Source: an uncultured Chitinophaga sp.
Lineage (GTDB): Bacteria > Bacteroidota > Bacteroidia > Chitinophagales > Chitinophagaceae
Assembly (NCBI RefSeq): GCF_937898475.1
Contig: NZ_CALEJS010000015.1
Coordinates: 558,001-622,000, forward strand
DNA: 64,000 bases
Reading direction: 5' to 3'
Shown here: one piece after another, positions 16,990 through 24,838 of the stretch
Layout: each line of letters opens with the position of its first letter
How positions within the stretch are numbered: position 1 is the first letter of the stretch
Made by a program: the position numbers and the translations under genes
Notes under the pieces: model-generated
The model's database searches: none
What the model was told of the DNA's origin: nothing
The model's input: the letters and a program-made list of their open reading frames with translations, nothing else

Positions 16990-19170
16990 TTAAGCTTTGA
17001 GGTTAATATTACAGTAGGGCAAATTCCGGAGACGTTTACCCGTAGCTGCGAAAACGGCGTTAGCAATAGCGGGGGCCACCGGCGGTACGCCCGGCTCTCC
17101 TGCCCCGCCCATTTTTTCAGTACTGTTCACAATGTGCACTTCAATGTCTGGCGGAGTATCATTCATCCTGGCAATTCGATAATTGTGGAAATTACTTTGC
17201 TGCACTTTCCCTTTTGCCAGCGTGATCTCACCGTACAGGCAGGAAGATACCCCGAAGTTAATACCACTTTCCATCTGTGCACGTACACCATCCGGGTTCA
17301 CCGCCAGGCCGCAATCAACGGCGCAGACCACTTTGTGTACCTTGATCTGGCCATCATCACTCACCGATATTTCGGCTACCTGGGCTACATAGCTGAGAAA
17401 AGATTCATGCACGGCAATACCCCGGAACCTTCCTGCCGGAAGCGGGCTTCCCCAGCCGGCTTTTTCTGCAGCCAGGTTAAGCGCCGCCAGGTGACGCGGA
17501 TGGTTCTTCAGCAAAGCCCGGCGATACTCCAGCGGATCCTTGCCGGCCGCTGTTGCCAGCTCGTCTATCATACATTCCATTACGGTAGCGGTATGGGTAT
17601 GGCCTACCGAACGATACCACAGCACCGGCAGCTGGTATTTGGGAGAATGCAGGCCTACATAATGGTCAGGTACCTCGCTGAGGTAAGGCGAGTCTGCCAC
17701 CCCTTCCACCGATGAAGGGTCTATCCCGTTCTTCATCGTTGCTTCAAAAGGAGAGCCAGCCATGATGGATTGCCCGGCCATGTTATGCTCCCAGGCCACC
17801 GGGTAACCATTATCACCCAGGCCTACACGTACTTTATGCACAAAAGCGGGACGGAAGTAAGCGCCATGTATATCATCTTCGCGGGTCCATACCATTTTGA
17901 TGAATTGTCCGCTGGCCTTTGCAATATGTACCGCCTCCGAAACAAAATCACAGGCAGGGGTTCCCCTTCTGCCAAAACCACCACCCAGGAACACCGTATG
18001 CACACTAACCTGTTCAGGCTTAAAGCCTAATATCTTTGCGGCGGCCGCTTGTTCCGCCATCGGCATCTGGGTACCGGTCCATATCTCGCAATGGTCTTTC
18101 GTCAGCCGTACCGTAGCGTTCTCCGGCTCCATAGGCGTATGCGCCAGGTAAGGGAACGTATATTCTGCTTCCAGCACCTTCGCTGCTTTGGAAAGGGCAT
18201 CGGCTGCATTACCCTTTTCCGCAGCGGGCAGGCCCTTACTGGCAACCAGCTTCCTGTACGCTTCCAGCTGGGTGGGGGTATCAACGCCTTCATTGCCTTC
18301 CTGGTCCCATTCCACTTTTAATGCCGCCCTCCCTTTTTTGGCGGCCCAGAAATTATCCGCAATCACCGCAACGCCGGTAGGTATCTTCACAACATTGCGT
18401 ACGCCGGGTACCTTGCGGGTCCGGCTGTCGTCAAAGGATTTTACCTTGCTGCCATACACGGGCGGATGCGCTACCACTGCCGTAAGCATGTCCGGGAAAT
18501 GTACATCCATTCCGAATTTTGCGCCGCCATTCACTTTCCCCGGCGCGTCCAGTCGCTTTACCCCTTTGCCGATATACCTCCATTCACCCGGTGGGCGTAA
18601 GGGTACCGGTTCGGTACGCGGCGGCAAAGTGGCAGCCAGGGCAGCTACCTGTCCGTAACTGATGCGTTTATCGCCGGCAATCACCACCCCGTTTTCGGTA
18701 CGGCATTCAGAGGGGTTCACACCCAGCTTCCGGGCAGCTGCTTCCACCAGCATGGAACGTGCCAGGGCGCCCGCCTGCCGGTAACGGTCAAATTCGGACC
18801 AGGTAGAGCTGGAGCCGCCGGTGATCTGCAAACCGTAAACCGTATGTATGTACGGTGTTCCGGGAGGCGCATGCTCGATCTTGAACTTATTCCAGTCTGC
18901 ATCCAGCTCTTCTGCTATCAGCATAGACAGGGTGGTCCATATGCCTTGCCCCATTTCCGCATGCGCCAGCAGGATACGGATGGTATCGTCTGCCCCGATG
19001 CTCAGGTAAGCATTGGGTGCAAAATAGGCCACCGCATCTTCACTGGCTGCGGCGCCAATAGCAGCCAGGCGTTTGGCTGCCGGCACGGTAAAGGATATCA
19101 TTAACCCGCCGCCCAGCAAGGCGCCTGCCTTCAGGAAGCCGCGACGGCTGGTTGTAAGTTCGCTTTTCAT
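16990..19170 (-). CDS. Molybdopterin-binding subunit, IorB-type, Tat-exported (cassette 2)
   Basis: The 726-residue protein starts with a twin-arginine signal (SRRGFLKAGALLGGG near residues 8-22). The two-domain molybdenum-hydroxylase fold follows, with AHAEMGQGIWTTLSMLIAEE, then GGGFGRRG. The C-terminal GGAGEPGVPP loop holds the probable catalytic Glu. It is closely similar to the cassette-1 protein through its whole length, so the two are paralogues. The first base of its ATG lies inside the last codons of the iron-sulfur subunit gene (4-base ATGA overlap), i.e. translational coupling. The substrate is unknown. Confidence 0.9.
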   Translation of the reverse strand: MKSELTTSRRGFLKAGALLGGGLMISFTVPAAKRLAAIGAAASEDAVAYFAPNAYLSIGADDTIRILLAHAEMGQGIWTTLSMLIAEELDADWNKFKIEHAPPGTPYIHTVYGLQITGGSSSTWSEFDRYRQAGALARSMLVEAAARKLGVNPSECRTENGVVIAGDKRISYGQVAALAATLPPRTEPVPLRPPGEWRYIGKGVKRLDAPGKVNGGAKFGMDVHFPDMLTAVVAHPPVYGSKVKSFDDSRTRKVPGVRNVVKIPTGVAVIADNFWAAKKGRAALKVEWDQEGNEGVDTPTQLEAYRKLVASKGLPAAEKGNAADALSKAAKVLEAEYTFPYLAHTPMEPENATVRLTKDHCEIWTGTQMPMAEQAAAAKILGFKPEQVSVHTVFLGGGFGRRGTPACDFVSEAVHIAKASGQFIKMVWTREDDIHGAYFRPAFVHKVRVGLGDNGYPVAWEHNMAGQSIMAGSPFEATMKNGIDPSSVEGVADSPYLSEVPDHYVGLHSPKYQLPVLWYRSVGHTHTATVMECMIDELATAAGKDPLEYRRALLKNHPRHLAALNLAAEKAGWGSPLPAGRFRGIAVHESFLSYVAQVAEISVSDDGQIKVHKVVCAVDCGLAVNPDGVRAQMESGINFGVSSCLYGEITLAKGKVQQSNFHNYRIARMNDTPPDIEVHIVNSTEKMGGAGEPGVPPVAPAIANAVFAATGKRLRNLPYCNINLKA

Positions 19171-19637
19171 GATTTACCTCCCTCTTTTTGAAGTTGCGCT
19201 GCAAGATGAATGGCTTTTCGTATACGCGGATAAGTACCGCAACGGCAAATGTTACCACTCATGGCCCTGTCAATATCATCATCACTGGGGTTCGGATTCT
19301 CGCGCAGCAACACGGCGGCAGACATGATCTGGCCAGACTGGCAGTAGCCGCATTGCGGCACATCTTCCTGCAGCCAGGCCTTCTGCAGCGGATGGCTGGT
19401 ATCGGGCGAAAGCCCTTCTATGGTAACCACCTGCTGCCCGGCTGCCCTTCCCAGTTGTGTAACACAGGATCGTACAGCCTCACCGTTCAGGTGAACAGTA
19501 CAGGCCCCGCACTGCGCCATACCGCAGCCGAATTTGGTGCCTGTCAGCCCAACTATATCACGGAGTACCCATAAGAGCGGCATATCAGCGGGGGCGTCAA
19601 CTGTATGCTCCTTCTGGTTGATAGTAAGCTTTATCAT
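19167..19637 (-). CDS. (2Fe-2S) subunit of a molybdenum hydroxylase, IorA-type (cassette 2)
   Basis: The 156-residue protein has both cluster motifs: CGMAQCGACTVHL with RSCV for the ferredoxin-type site and QCGYCQSGQ with CRCGTY for the helical site. It is the first gene of its operon (IorA, IorB, cytochrome c). Gene order is opposite to cassette 1, where the large subunit comes first. An attaaac/gtttaat palindrome lies 43 bases upstream of its start and is a candidate operator. Confidence 0.93.
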   Translation of the reverse strand: MIKLTINQKEHTVDAPADMPLLWVLRDIVGLTGTKFGCGMAQCGACTVHLNGEAVRSCVTQLGRAAGQQVVTIEGLSPDTSHPLQKAWLQEDVPQCGYCQSGQIMSAAVLLRENPNPSDDDIDRAMSGNICRCGTYPRIRKAIHLAAQLQKEGGKS

Positions 19638-19679
19638 AATACTTTTTTTTCCTTAAAGAGTTGACCAATACTTCCTTCT

Positions 19680-19697
19680 ATTAAACAGTAGTTTAAT
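19680..19697. promoter_or_regulatory. Palindrome upstream of molybdoenzyme cassette 2
   Basis: attaaac-agta-gtttaat is a perfect 7-base inverted repeat about 43 bases before the cassette-2 start codon. It is a plausible site for the ModE-like regulator encoded at 15873, though its sequence does not copy the known E. coli ModE site. Confidence 0.35.
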
Positions 19698-19874
19698 AAA
19701 ATTAGTTAAAGTACTGGATGTTTTTGTTGTATGAATCAAAGAAAAACTTGCATAATTCAAATAAGGCGCGTCAGGCCAATATTTTCCTTATCTTTAATCC
19801 AGTCTTATTTTGACCTGCGCCTTTGAAATGTACCCCAGCTATCACCCCAACGCCATCTTTAAAAGTGACTGTCT

Positions 19875-20672
19875 ATGCATAGGATTGTCCTGCTCTTTCC
19901 TGCCTTTATGCTGTTACTGAGCAGCAATGGAACGATTAATGTAAATAACAGGCATGAAGGCCTGCAGATCAGCGCCATAAAACCTTACCCGGGAGAATCC
20001 GGCAGTGGTGATGTTGTTGTTTTTGAATATAACAGCTACGGCAACCCTGTCAGCATTACCCGCAAGACGGATGCCGGCAGTGCCGCCACTTATCTCTTCC
20101 GTTACGACGCACAGCAACGCCTTACCGATTATGCAGGCCCTTGCCAGCAGGGCCTCTTTGAAAGATGGTATCGTTACTATTACGATAACAGCAACAGGAT
20201 TGCAGGAGATACGGTCTATTATTTTGGCCGCGTAGGTGAGGATGGCCCGCTCCCCGATCCCGACGCGGCAAAACCCTACAACGGCCTGCCTGTTGCACAA
20301 ACAGACCGCTATGAATATGATAGGGAGAACAGGATCATTAAAGTATCCCGCAGCTTTAGTGAGGGCACTGAGATGAACATCCTGTACACCTATGATACCG
20401 CAGGCAATCTTGAAAAACGTTATACCGCTTTCAGCGGATCGCCTGATCTGAACTATACCACTGTTTTCGGGCCCTATGATAACAAGGTGAACATGCACCG
20501 CACCCATCCCATCTGGCAGTTCATTGACCAGGACTACAGCCGCAACAATCCCTTTACCGCCGACGCATACCATGCGCAGGTATTACCCCTGAAGATCAGC
20601 GCGGCCAAAGCGGGAACAGACCCGGCCTTTCTGCTGATCAGCTATGGCACGCTGGAGGTGGAATACAAATAA
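19875..20672 (+). CDS. YD-repeat-like secreted protein, paralogue of the 14767 lipoprotein
   Basis: The 265-residue protein has a signal peptide without a lipobox Cys (LLLSSNGTINVNN), so it is probably released or anchored differently from its paralogue. It shares the repeated strands YDAQQRLTDY, YDNSNRIAGD, YDRENRIIKV and a NKVNMHRTHPIWQFIDQD block with the 14767 protein. The two genes flank the molybdoenzyme block on the same strand. Function is unknown. Confidence 0.7.
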   Translation: MHRIVLLFPAFMLLLSSNGTINVNNRHEGLQISAIKPYPGESGSGDVVVFEYNSYGNPVSITRKTDAGSAATYLFRYDAQQRLTDYAGPCQQGLFERWYRYYYDNSNRIAGDTVYYFGRVGEDGPLPDPDAAKPYNGLPVAQTDRYEYDRENRIIKVSRSFSEGTEMNILYTYDTAGNLEKRYTAFSGSPDLNYTTVFGPYDNKVNMHRTHPIWQFIDQDYSRNNPFTADAYHAQVLPLKISAAKAGTDPAFLLISYGTLEVEYK

Positions 20673-20703
20673 GCCCCACCCATCTTTTTTGTAATTTACA
20701 GGC

Positions 20704-21204
20704 ATGACAACCTTTCCTGTTAAAAGACTGCTGGTATACATGGCTAAATGTGTTGCCGGCGCCCTATTGGTATTCTTCATCGCGTATTTAATTAACTATC
20801 ACGATTATATCTGGTGCCTGATCTCCGTAATGCTGGTACTCTCCCCGGATGGTACAGATGCGGTATCCCTGGCAATGAGCCGTATAAAGGCTAACCTGGT
20901 TGGTGCGGGCGCAGGTTTGCTCATGCTGGTCGTACACCCGCCAACGGTAGTAATGGTCAGCGGTGGTATAGCCATCACCGTTGCCGTTTGTACCCTGCTG
21001 AAACTGGAACCCTCTACACGTTCAGCGCTGGCCGCCACCATTATCGTAACACTGCATGAAGCCGGCAGGCATATCTGGGATACGGCCCTGGAAAGAGTAT
21101 TGTCTGTACTGGCCGGTTGCCTGCTGGGACTGCTCGTTACCTTCATTTTTCATTCCCGTTTCACAAACCGCCCTGCTGAAGGACATGCCCACCAGGAAGC
21201 ATAG
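20704..21204 (+). CDS. FUSC/ArAE-like inner-membrane protein
   Basis: The 166-residue protein has four to five hydrophobic helices and the start of an aromatic-acid-exporter/FUSC-type fold (LLVYMAKCVAGALLVFF, and a DYIWCLISVMLVLSPDGTDA segment). It is the size of one membrane half of such transporters, without the cytoplasmic domain. Function is unknown. It is unlikely to be co-transcribed with the M1 peptidase 57 bases downstream, as that gene has its own AT-rich leader. Confidence 0.65.
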   Translation: MTTFPVKRLLVYMAKCVAGALLVFFIAYLINYHDYIWCLISVMLVLSPDGTDAVSLAMSRIKANLVGAGAGLLMLVVHPPTVVMVSGGIAITVAVCTLLKLEPSTRSALAATIIVTLHEAGRHIWDTALERVLSVLAGCLLGLLVTFIFHSRFTNRPAEGHAHQEA

Positions 21205-21267
21205 CTTCCTTTCAAATTAATCACTATCTTCTTTCATGTTATATCACCGTTAAGACAACAATTGTTT

Positions 21268-23217
21268 ATGAGAATCAGTAAATTCTTCCTACTGCATGCC
21301 TGCATCCTCATCAGCTGCCTGCACACCCTGATGGCCCAAACGCCTGGCGGGTATGACCAGCATGCTGCCTTTAACCCGCTCTTCTATACCCACAACGGCA
21401 ATGAGTACCGCAGCGCAGGCGGAGCACCGGGACCAAAATACTGGCAGAACCGGGCAGACTATACGATCAACGTTACACTGGATACCACCCGGCACCGTAT
21501 CAGCGGATCGGTGCTGATCACTTATACCAATAACAGCCCGGATACGCTGTCATTCCTCTGGCTGCAGCTGGACCAGAACATTTACCGGGCAGACTCCCGC
21601 TCCGTTGCCACCGCAGTGGTGACCGGCGGACGCTTTAACAATCGCAGCGTGACCCAGGGCTTTGAGATCAGCAAAGTAAGTATTACCCAGGCGGGAAAAA
21701 GCCGTGAGGCACGGTACCGGGTAAACGATACCCGAATGAAACTGGAACTGCCGCAGGCATTGAAAGCCCAAGGCGGCACGGTACAGGTAAAAGTGGACTA
21801 CGCCTTTGAAATACCTCTCTACGGTACCGACCGTTTAGGCAGGCTGCCCACCCGCTATGGCTGGATCTATGAAGTGGCACAATGGTATCCCCGCATGGCT
21901 GTATATGATGATGTACTGGGCTGGAACACTGCTCCTTACCTGGGTGCTGCTGAATTTTACCTGGAATATGGTAACATCAGTTACAACATCACCGCACCGG
22001 CGGGTATGATCATAGCTGGCTCCGGCGAGCTGCTGAACCCCGCACAGGTGCTGACCGCCGATCAGATCAGCCGCCTTGGCCGCGCACGCGTAAGCGATCA
22101 TACCGTGATGATCCGCGACAGCACCGAGATCATCACGCGTACGGATGCACGCAACGGGCAGCTTACCTGGCGCTTCAGCTGTAAGAACACCCGCGATGTG
22201 GCCTGGGCAGCCTCTCATGCATTTATCTGGGATGCCGCCCGCATTAACCTGCCCGGCGGCAAAAAGGCGCTTGCCCAATCCGTATACCCCGTGGAAAGTG
22301 CAGGACATACCGCCTGGAGCCGCTCTACTGAATATGTGAAAAACGCTATCGAGCTCTACTCAGAAAAATGGCTGGAGTATACCTACCCGGTAGCAACCAA
22401 TGTAGCAGGCATTGTAAGCGGCATGGAATACCCCGGCATTGTTTTCTGCTCTGCCAGAAGCGCCGGCAACGGGTTGTGGGGTGTTACGGATCATGAATTC
22501 GGACACAACTGGTTCCCAATGATCGTTGGCTCCAATGAACGAAAGTATGCGTGGATGGATGAGGGCTTCAATACCTTCATTAACCAGCTCAATTCCAAAG
22601 CATTTAATAAAGGAGAATACTATCAACCTTTAACAGGCGGCAGACTGGCCACCAATCTGTTCGGTCCCGGATCAGAAGGCATACTGAACATTCCCGATGT
22701 AATACAGGCACGGCAGCTGGGCAACCTGGCCTACCTTAAACCCGGCCTGGCCCTCATGCTGCTACGCGATTATGTACTGGGACCGGAAAGGTTTGATGAA
22801 GCATTCCGGGCCTATATACACCGCTGGGCCTTTAAACACCCTACACCCTGGGACTTCTTCCGCACCATGGAAAATGTAAGTGGTGAAGACCTCAGCTGGT
22901 TCTGGCGGGGCTGGTTCCTGAATACCTGGAAACTGGATCAGGCAGTGAAAGAAGTGAAATACCAGGACAATGATCCTGCAAAGGGCGCATTGATCACCAT
23001 AGAAAACCTGGATCAGATGGTGATGCCGGCGATTATCGCCATGAAAGAAAGCAACGGCAAAACAGACACTGTCCGTCTGCCCGCTGAGATCTGGCAACGC
23101 GGCGGTACCTGGACATTCCGCTATCCTTCCACCACTCCGCTCAGCCAGGTACTGATAGATCCTGATCAGGCTTTCCCTGATATGAACCGTCACAACAACG
23201 AATGGAGGCCCCAGTAG
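21268..23217 (+). CDS. M1-family zinc aminopeptidase, secreted
   Basis: The 649-residue protein has a signal peptide (to about residue 24, LMAQ) and a gluzincin catalytic domain. The zinc motif is HEFGH (His409-His413), with the third ligand Glu432 in WMDEGFNTF. The start is ATG 21268; a TTG two codons upstream is less likely. The usual N-terminal beta domain precedes the catalytic domain. The C-terminal part lacks the large ERAP-like helical domain of classical aminopeptidase N, as in Bacteroidota M1 enzymes that degrade peptides in the periplasm. A second M1 enzyme is at 38876. Confidence 0.92.
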   Translation: MRISKFFLLHACILISCLHTLMAQTPGGYDQHAAFNPLFYTHNGNEYRSAGGAPGPKYWQNRADYTINVTLDTTRHRISGSVLITYTNNSPDTLSFLWLQLDQNIYRADSRSVATAVVTGGRFNNRSVTQGFEISKVSITQAGKSREARYRVNDTRMKLELPQALKAQGGTVQVKVDYAFEIPLYGTDRLGRLPTRYGWIYEVAQWYPRMAVYDDVLGWNTAPYLGAAEFYLEYGNISYNITAPAGMIIAGSGELLNPAQVLTADQISRLGRARVSDHTVMIRDSTEIITRTDARNGQLTWRFSCKNTRDVAWAASHAFIWDAARINLPGGKKALAQSVYPVESAGHTAWSRSTEYVKNAIELYSEKWLEYTYPVATNVAGIVSGMEYPGIVFCSARSAGNGLWGVTDHEFGHNWFPMIVGSNERKYAWMDEGFNTFINQLNSKAFNKGEYYQPLTGGRLATNLFGPGSEGILNIPDVIQARQLGNLAYLKPGLALMLLRDYVLGPERFDEAFRAYIHRWAFKHPTPWDFFRTMENVSGEDLSWFWRGWFLNTWKLDQAVKEVKYQDNDPAKGALITIENLDQMVMPAIIAMKESNGKTDTVRLPAEIWQRGGTWTFRYPSTTPLSQVLIDPDQAFPDMNRHNNEWRPQ

Positions 23218-23220
23218 GGG

Positions 23221-23391
23221 ACAAATACCGAAATCCAAATACCAAATACCAAATACCAAATTCCAAATTCCAAAATCCAAAAATGCGGAGCACTTTTCAA
23301 AGAACACCCGTAATACAGCATGGAGCATTTCAAATTGGTATTTGGTATTTGGTATTTGGCATTTGGAATTTGGTATTTGGAATTTGCATTG
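23221..23391. repeat. ccaaatt-family inverted repeat
   Basis: A block of repeated ccaaatacc/ccaaattcc words (23221-23280) faces a block of ggtatttggtatttgg words (23335-23390), forming a long imperfect hairpin between the convergent M1 peptidase and the membrane protein. The second copy is at 42529-42600. Confidence 0.65.
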
Positions 23392-23874
23392 CTAGCCCTG
23401 GAACTTATAAACGGCCAATACAAAGATGATCAGCAGCACCAATAGCTGTAAGGCATGAAAAACTCGCAGTCTGCGTCTGAGCATACCATGCTGTACCACA
23501 TCTGCTACGCCATTGGATGATGACAACAGTTGCTTCAGCTTTTTGATCACCGGCGCGCCGAAGATCCTGGCATTCAGCACAAGAAAGATCACCAGCCCCA
23601 TTTTAACCTCAAACCAGAGCTGTTTGGTAACAGCAAACTGGAACGCCCTTAGCAACAGGAAGCCGCTGATAAGGATGAGCGCTCCCCCAAGGCCGAAGAA
23701 AATGTTATAAGCCTGTGATGTTTTGAACACGGCAGCTGCCTGACGTTCATCCTCCGGGTAATATTTCCAGAGCTGTCTCAAAGTTACATAGCTGCCCAGC
23801 AGGCCGGCGGTCAGCAGGGCAATACCGGTAATGTGCAGTACAATCCCCAGCGGGAATAGATTAATGGTACCCAT
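23392..23874 (-). CDS. Four-helix membrane protein of unknown function
   Basis: The 160-residue protein has four strong hydrophobic segments: LGIVLHITGIALLTAGLLG, then FGLGGALILISGFLLL, LVIFLVLNARI and LLVLLIIFVLAVY. An early His is in a helix and a short charged linker precedes helix 4 (LRRRLRVFHALQ). The pattern is of small heme- or copper-related membrane proteins (CopD/DUF2269-like), but no diagnostic motif is certain. Confidence 0.6.
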   Translation of the reverse strand: MGTINLFPLGIVLHITGIALLTAGLLGSYVTLRQLWKYYPEDERQAAAVFKTSQAYNIFFGLGGALILISGFLLLRAFQFAVTKQLWFEVKMGLVIFLVLNARIFGAPVIKKLKQLLSSSNGVADVVQHGMLRRRLRVFHALQLLVLLIIFVLAVYKFQG

Positions 23875-23891
23875 ATATTGAAGTTTAATGC

Positions 23892-24014
23892 TTACAAAAG
23901 CCTCTTTCTCAACAGTAAACGAACCAGCAGCTGCACAATACCCAGGTGTATAATACCCGGCGTATAAATAAACAGCCTCGCCTCCCGCATAAAGGAAATA
24001 AACGGATTGTTCAT
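23892..24014 (-). CDS. Possible 40-residue single-helix membrane peptide
   Basis: A 40-codon frame from ATG 24014 to a stop at 23892 reads one hydrophobic helix (IYTPGIIHLGIVQLLVRLLL) and a basic tail RKRLL. It sits 17 bases upstream of the 160-residue membrane protein on the same strand and below the divergent MarR promoter, so it may be the first gene of that operon. There is no family evidence. Confidence 0.35.
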   Translation of the reverse strand: MNNPFISFMREARLFIYTPGIIHLGIVQLLVRLLLRKRLL

Positions 24015-24101
24015 AGTCTGATGTTTTTAAACCTCAGCTAATGCATTAGCAGCAATGTAAGATGGGTGTAGGTAAACAGCGATTAATTTGTACGTACTCG
24101 A

Positions 24102-24169
24102 AGTAATTACTCCAAATATACTACAACCCCGTTGTAATAACAAAGGGGATTGTAATAATTTTTATTATT
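24102..24169. promoter_or_regulatory. Palindrome cluster in the MarR divergent promoter
   Basis: Three inverted repeats lie within 70 bases upstream of the MarR start: agtaattact (24102-24111, fully self-complementary), tacaac-ccc-gttgta (24122-24136) and aataat-tttt-attatt (24154-24169). MarR proteins bind such short palindromes, so autoregulation and control of the divergent membrane-protein gene are likely. Confidence 0.5.
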
Positions 24170-24190
24170 TTGTTCCATATCCGTAGTAAT

Positions 24191-24832
24191 ATGAACAAAA
24201 CAGTAGAGCTGGTAAACGCCTGGGGCGCTTTTGAAGAAAAACATCCGGACAGCAGCATTGCAGAATTTTGCCGTTATTATCTTTCCACGCAGCAGGAGGA
24301 AGAACAGTCCCTGCCCAGGGCGTTAACCGGCGGACTACAGCCAAAGAAACCGGAAGCCCTGCTGGCTAAGCTCATGGGCCGCATTGTAAGGCTGCACCAG
24401 CTGTATGGCCGCATTGCCCTCGAAGGTACCGGCATCAGCCAGTTTGAGGAGTTTGCACTGCTGAACACCATCCTGCAGATGAAAGAGCCCCGTAAATCAG
24501 ACGTTATCTATGCCACCATCTACGAAATGTCTACCGGTACCGACCTGCTGAACCGCCTGCGGAAAAACGGCTTTATCACCGAACTGCCCGACCCTGCCGA
24601 CGGCCGCTCCAAGCGTGTAAAAATTACCGCCAGGGGTGAAAAAGTATTACAGGCCAGCTTTAAACGGCTTACACAGCTCGTAAATATGCTGTTTGGTGAA
24701 ATGGGGCAGGACAATATCATGCTGTGCATCCAGCTGATGAAAAATGTAGAAATAAAATTTTCTGAACGCTGGCCGGAAGATAAAGGAAAATCGTTTGACG
24801 AGATCTATACAAGTGTGATGTCTGACATTTAA
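24191..24832 (+). CDS. MarR-family winged-helix regulator
   Basis: The 213-residue protein has the MarR DNA-binding core near residues 106-164: the helix-turn-helix region (MKEPRKSDVIYATIYEMS and LLNRLRKNGFI) and the beta wing DPADGRSKRVKIT. It is longer than usual because of an N-terminal extension of about 60 residues. The start is ATG 24191, not the TTG at 24170 that would add MFHIRSN. It is divergent from the small membrane proteins and followed by a convergent glycosylation pair. Its ligand is unknown. Confidence 0.9.
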   Translation: MNKTVELVNAWGAFEEKHPDSSIAEFCRYYLSTQQEEEQSLPRALTGGLQPKKPEALLAKLMGRIVRLHQLYGRIALEGTGISQFEEFALLNTILQMKEPRKSDVIYATIYEMSTGTDLLNRLRKNGFITELPDPADGRSKRVKITARGEKVLQASFKRLTQLVNMLFGEMGQDNIMLCIQLMKNVEIKFSERWPEDKGKSFDEIYTSVMSDI

Positions 24833-24838
24833 ATTTCC

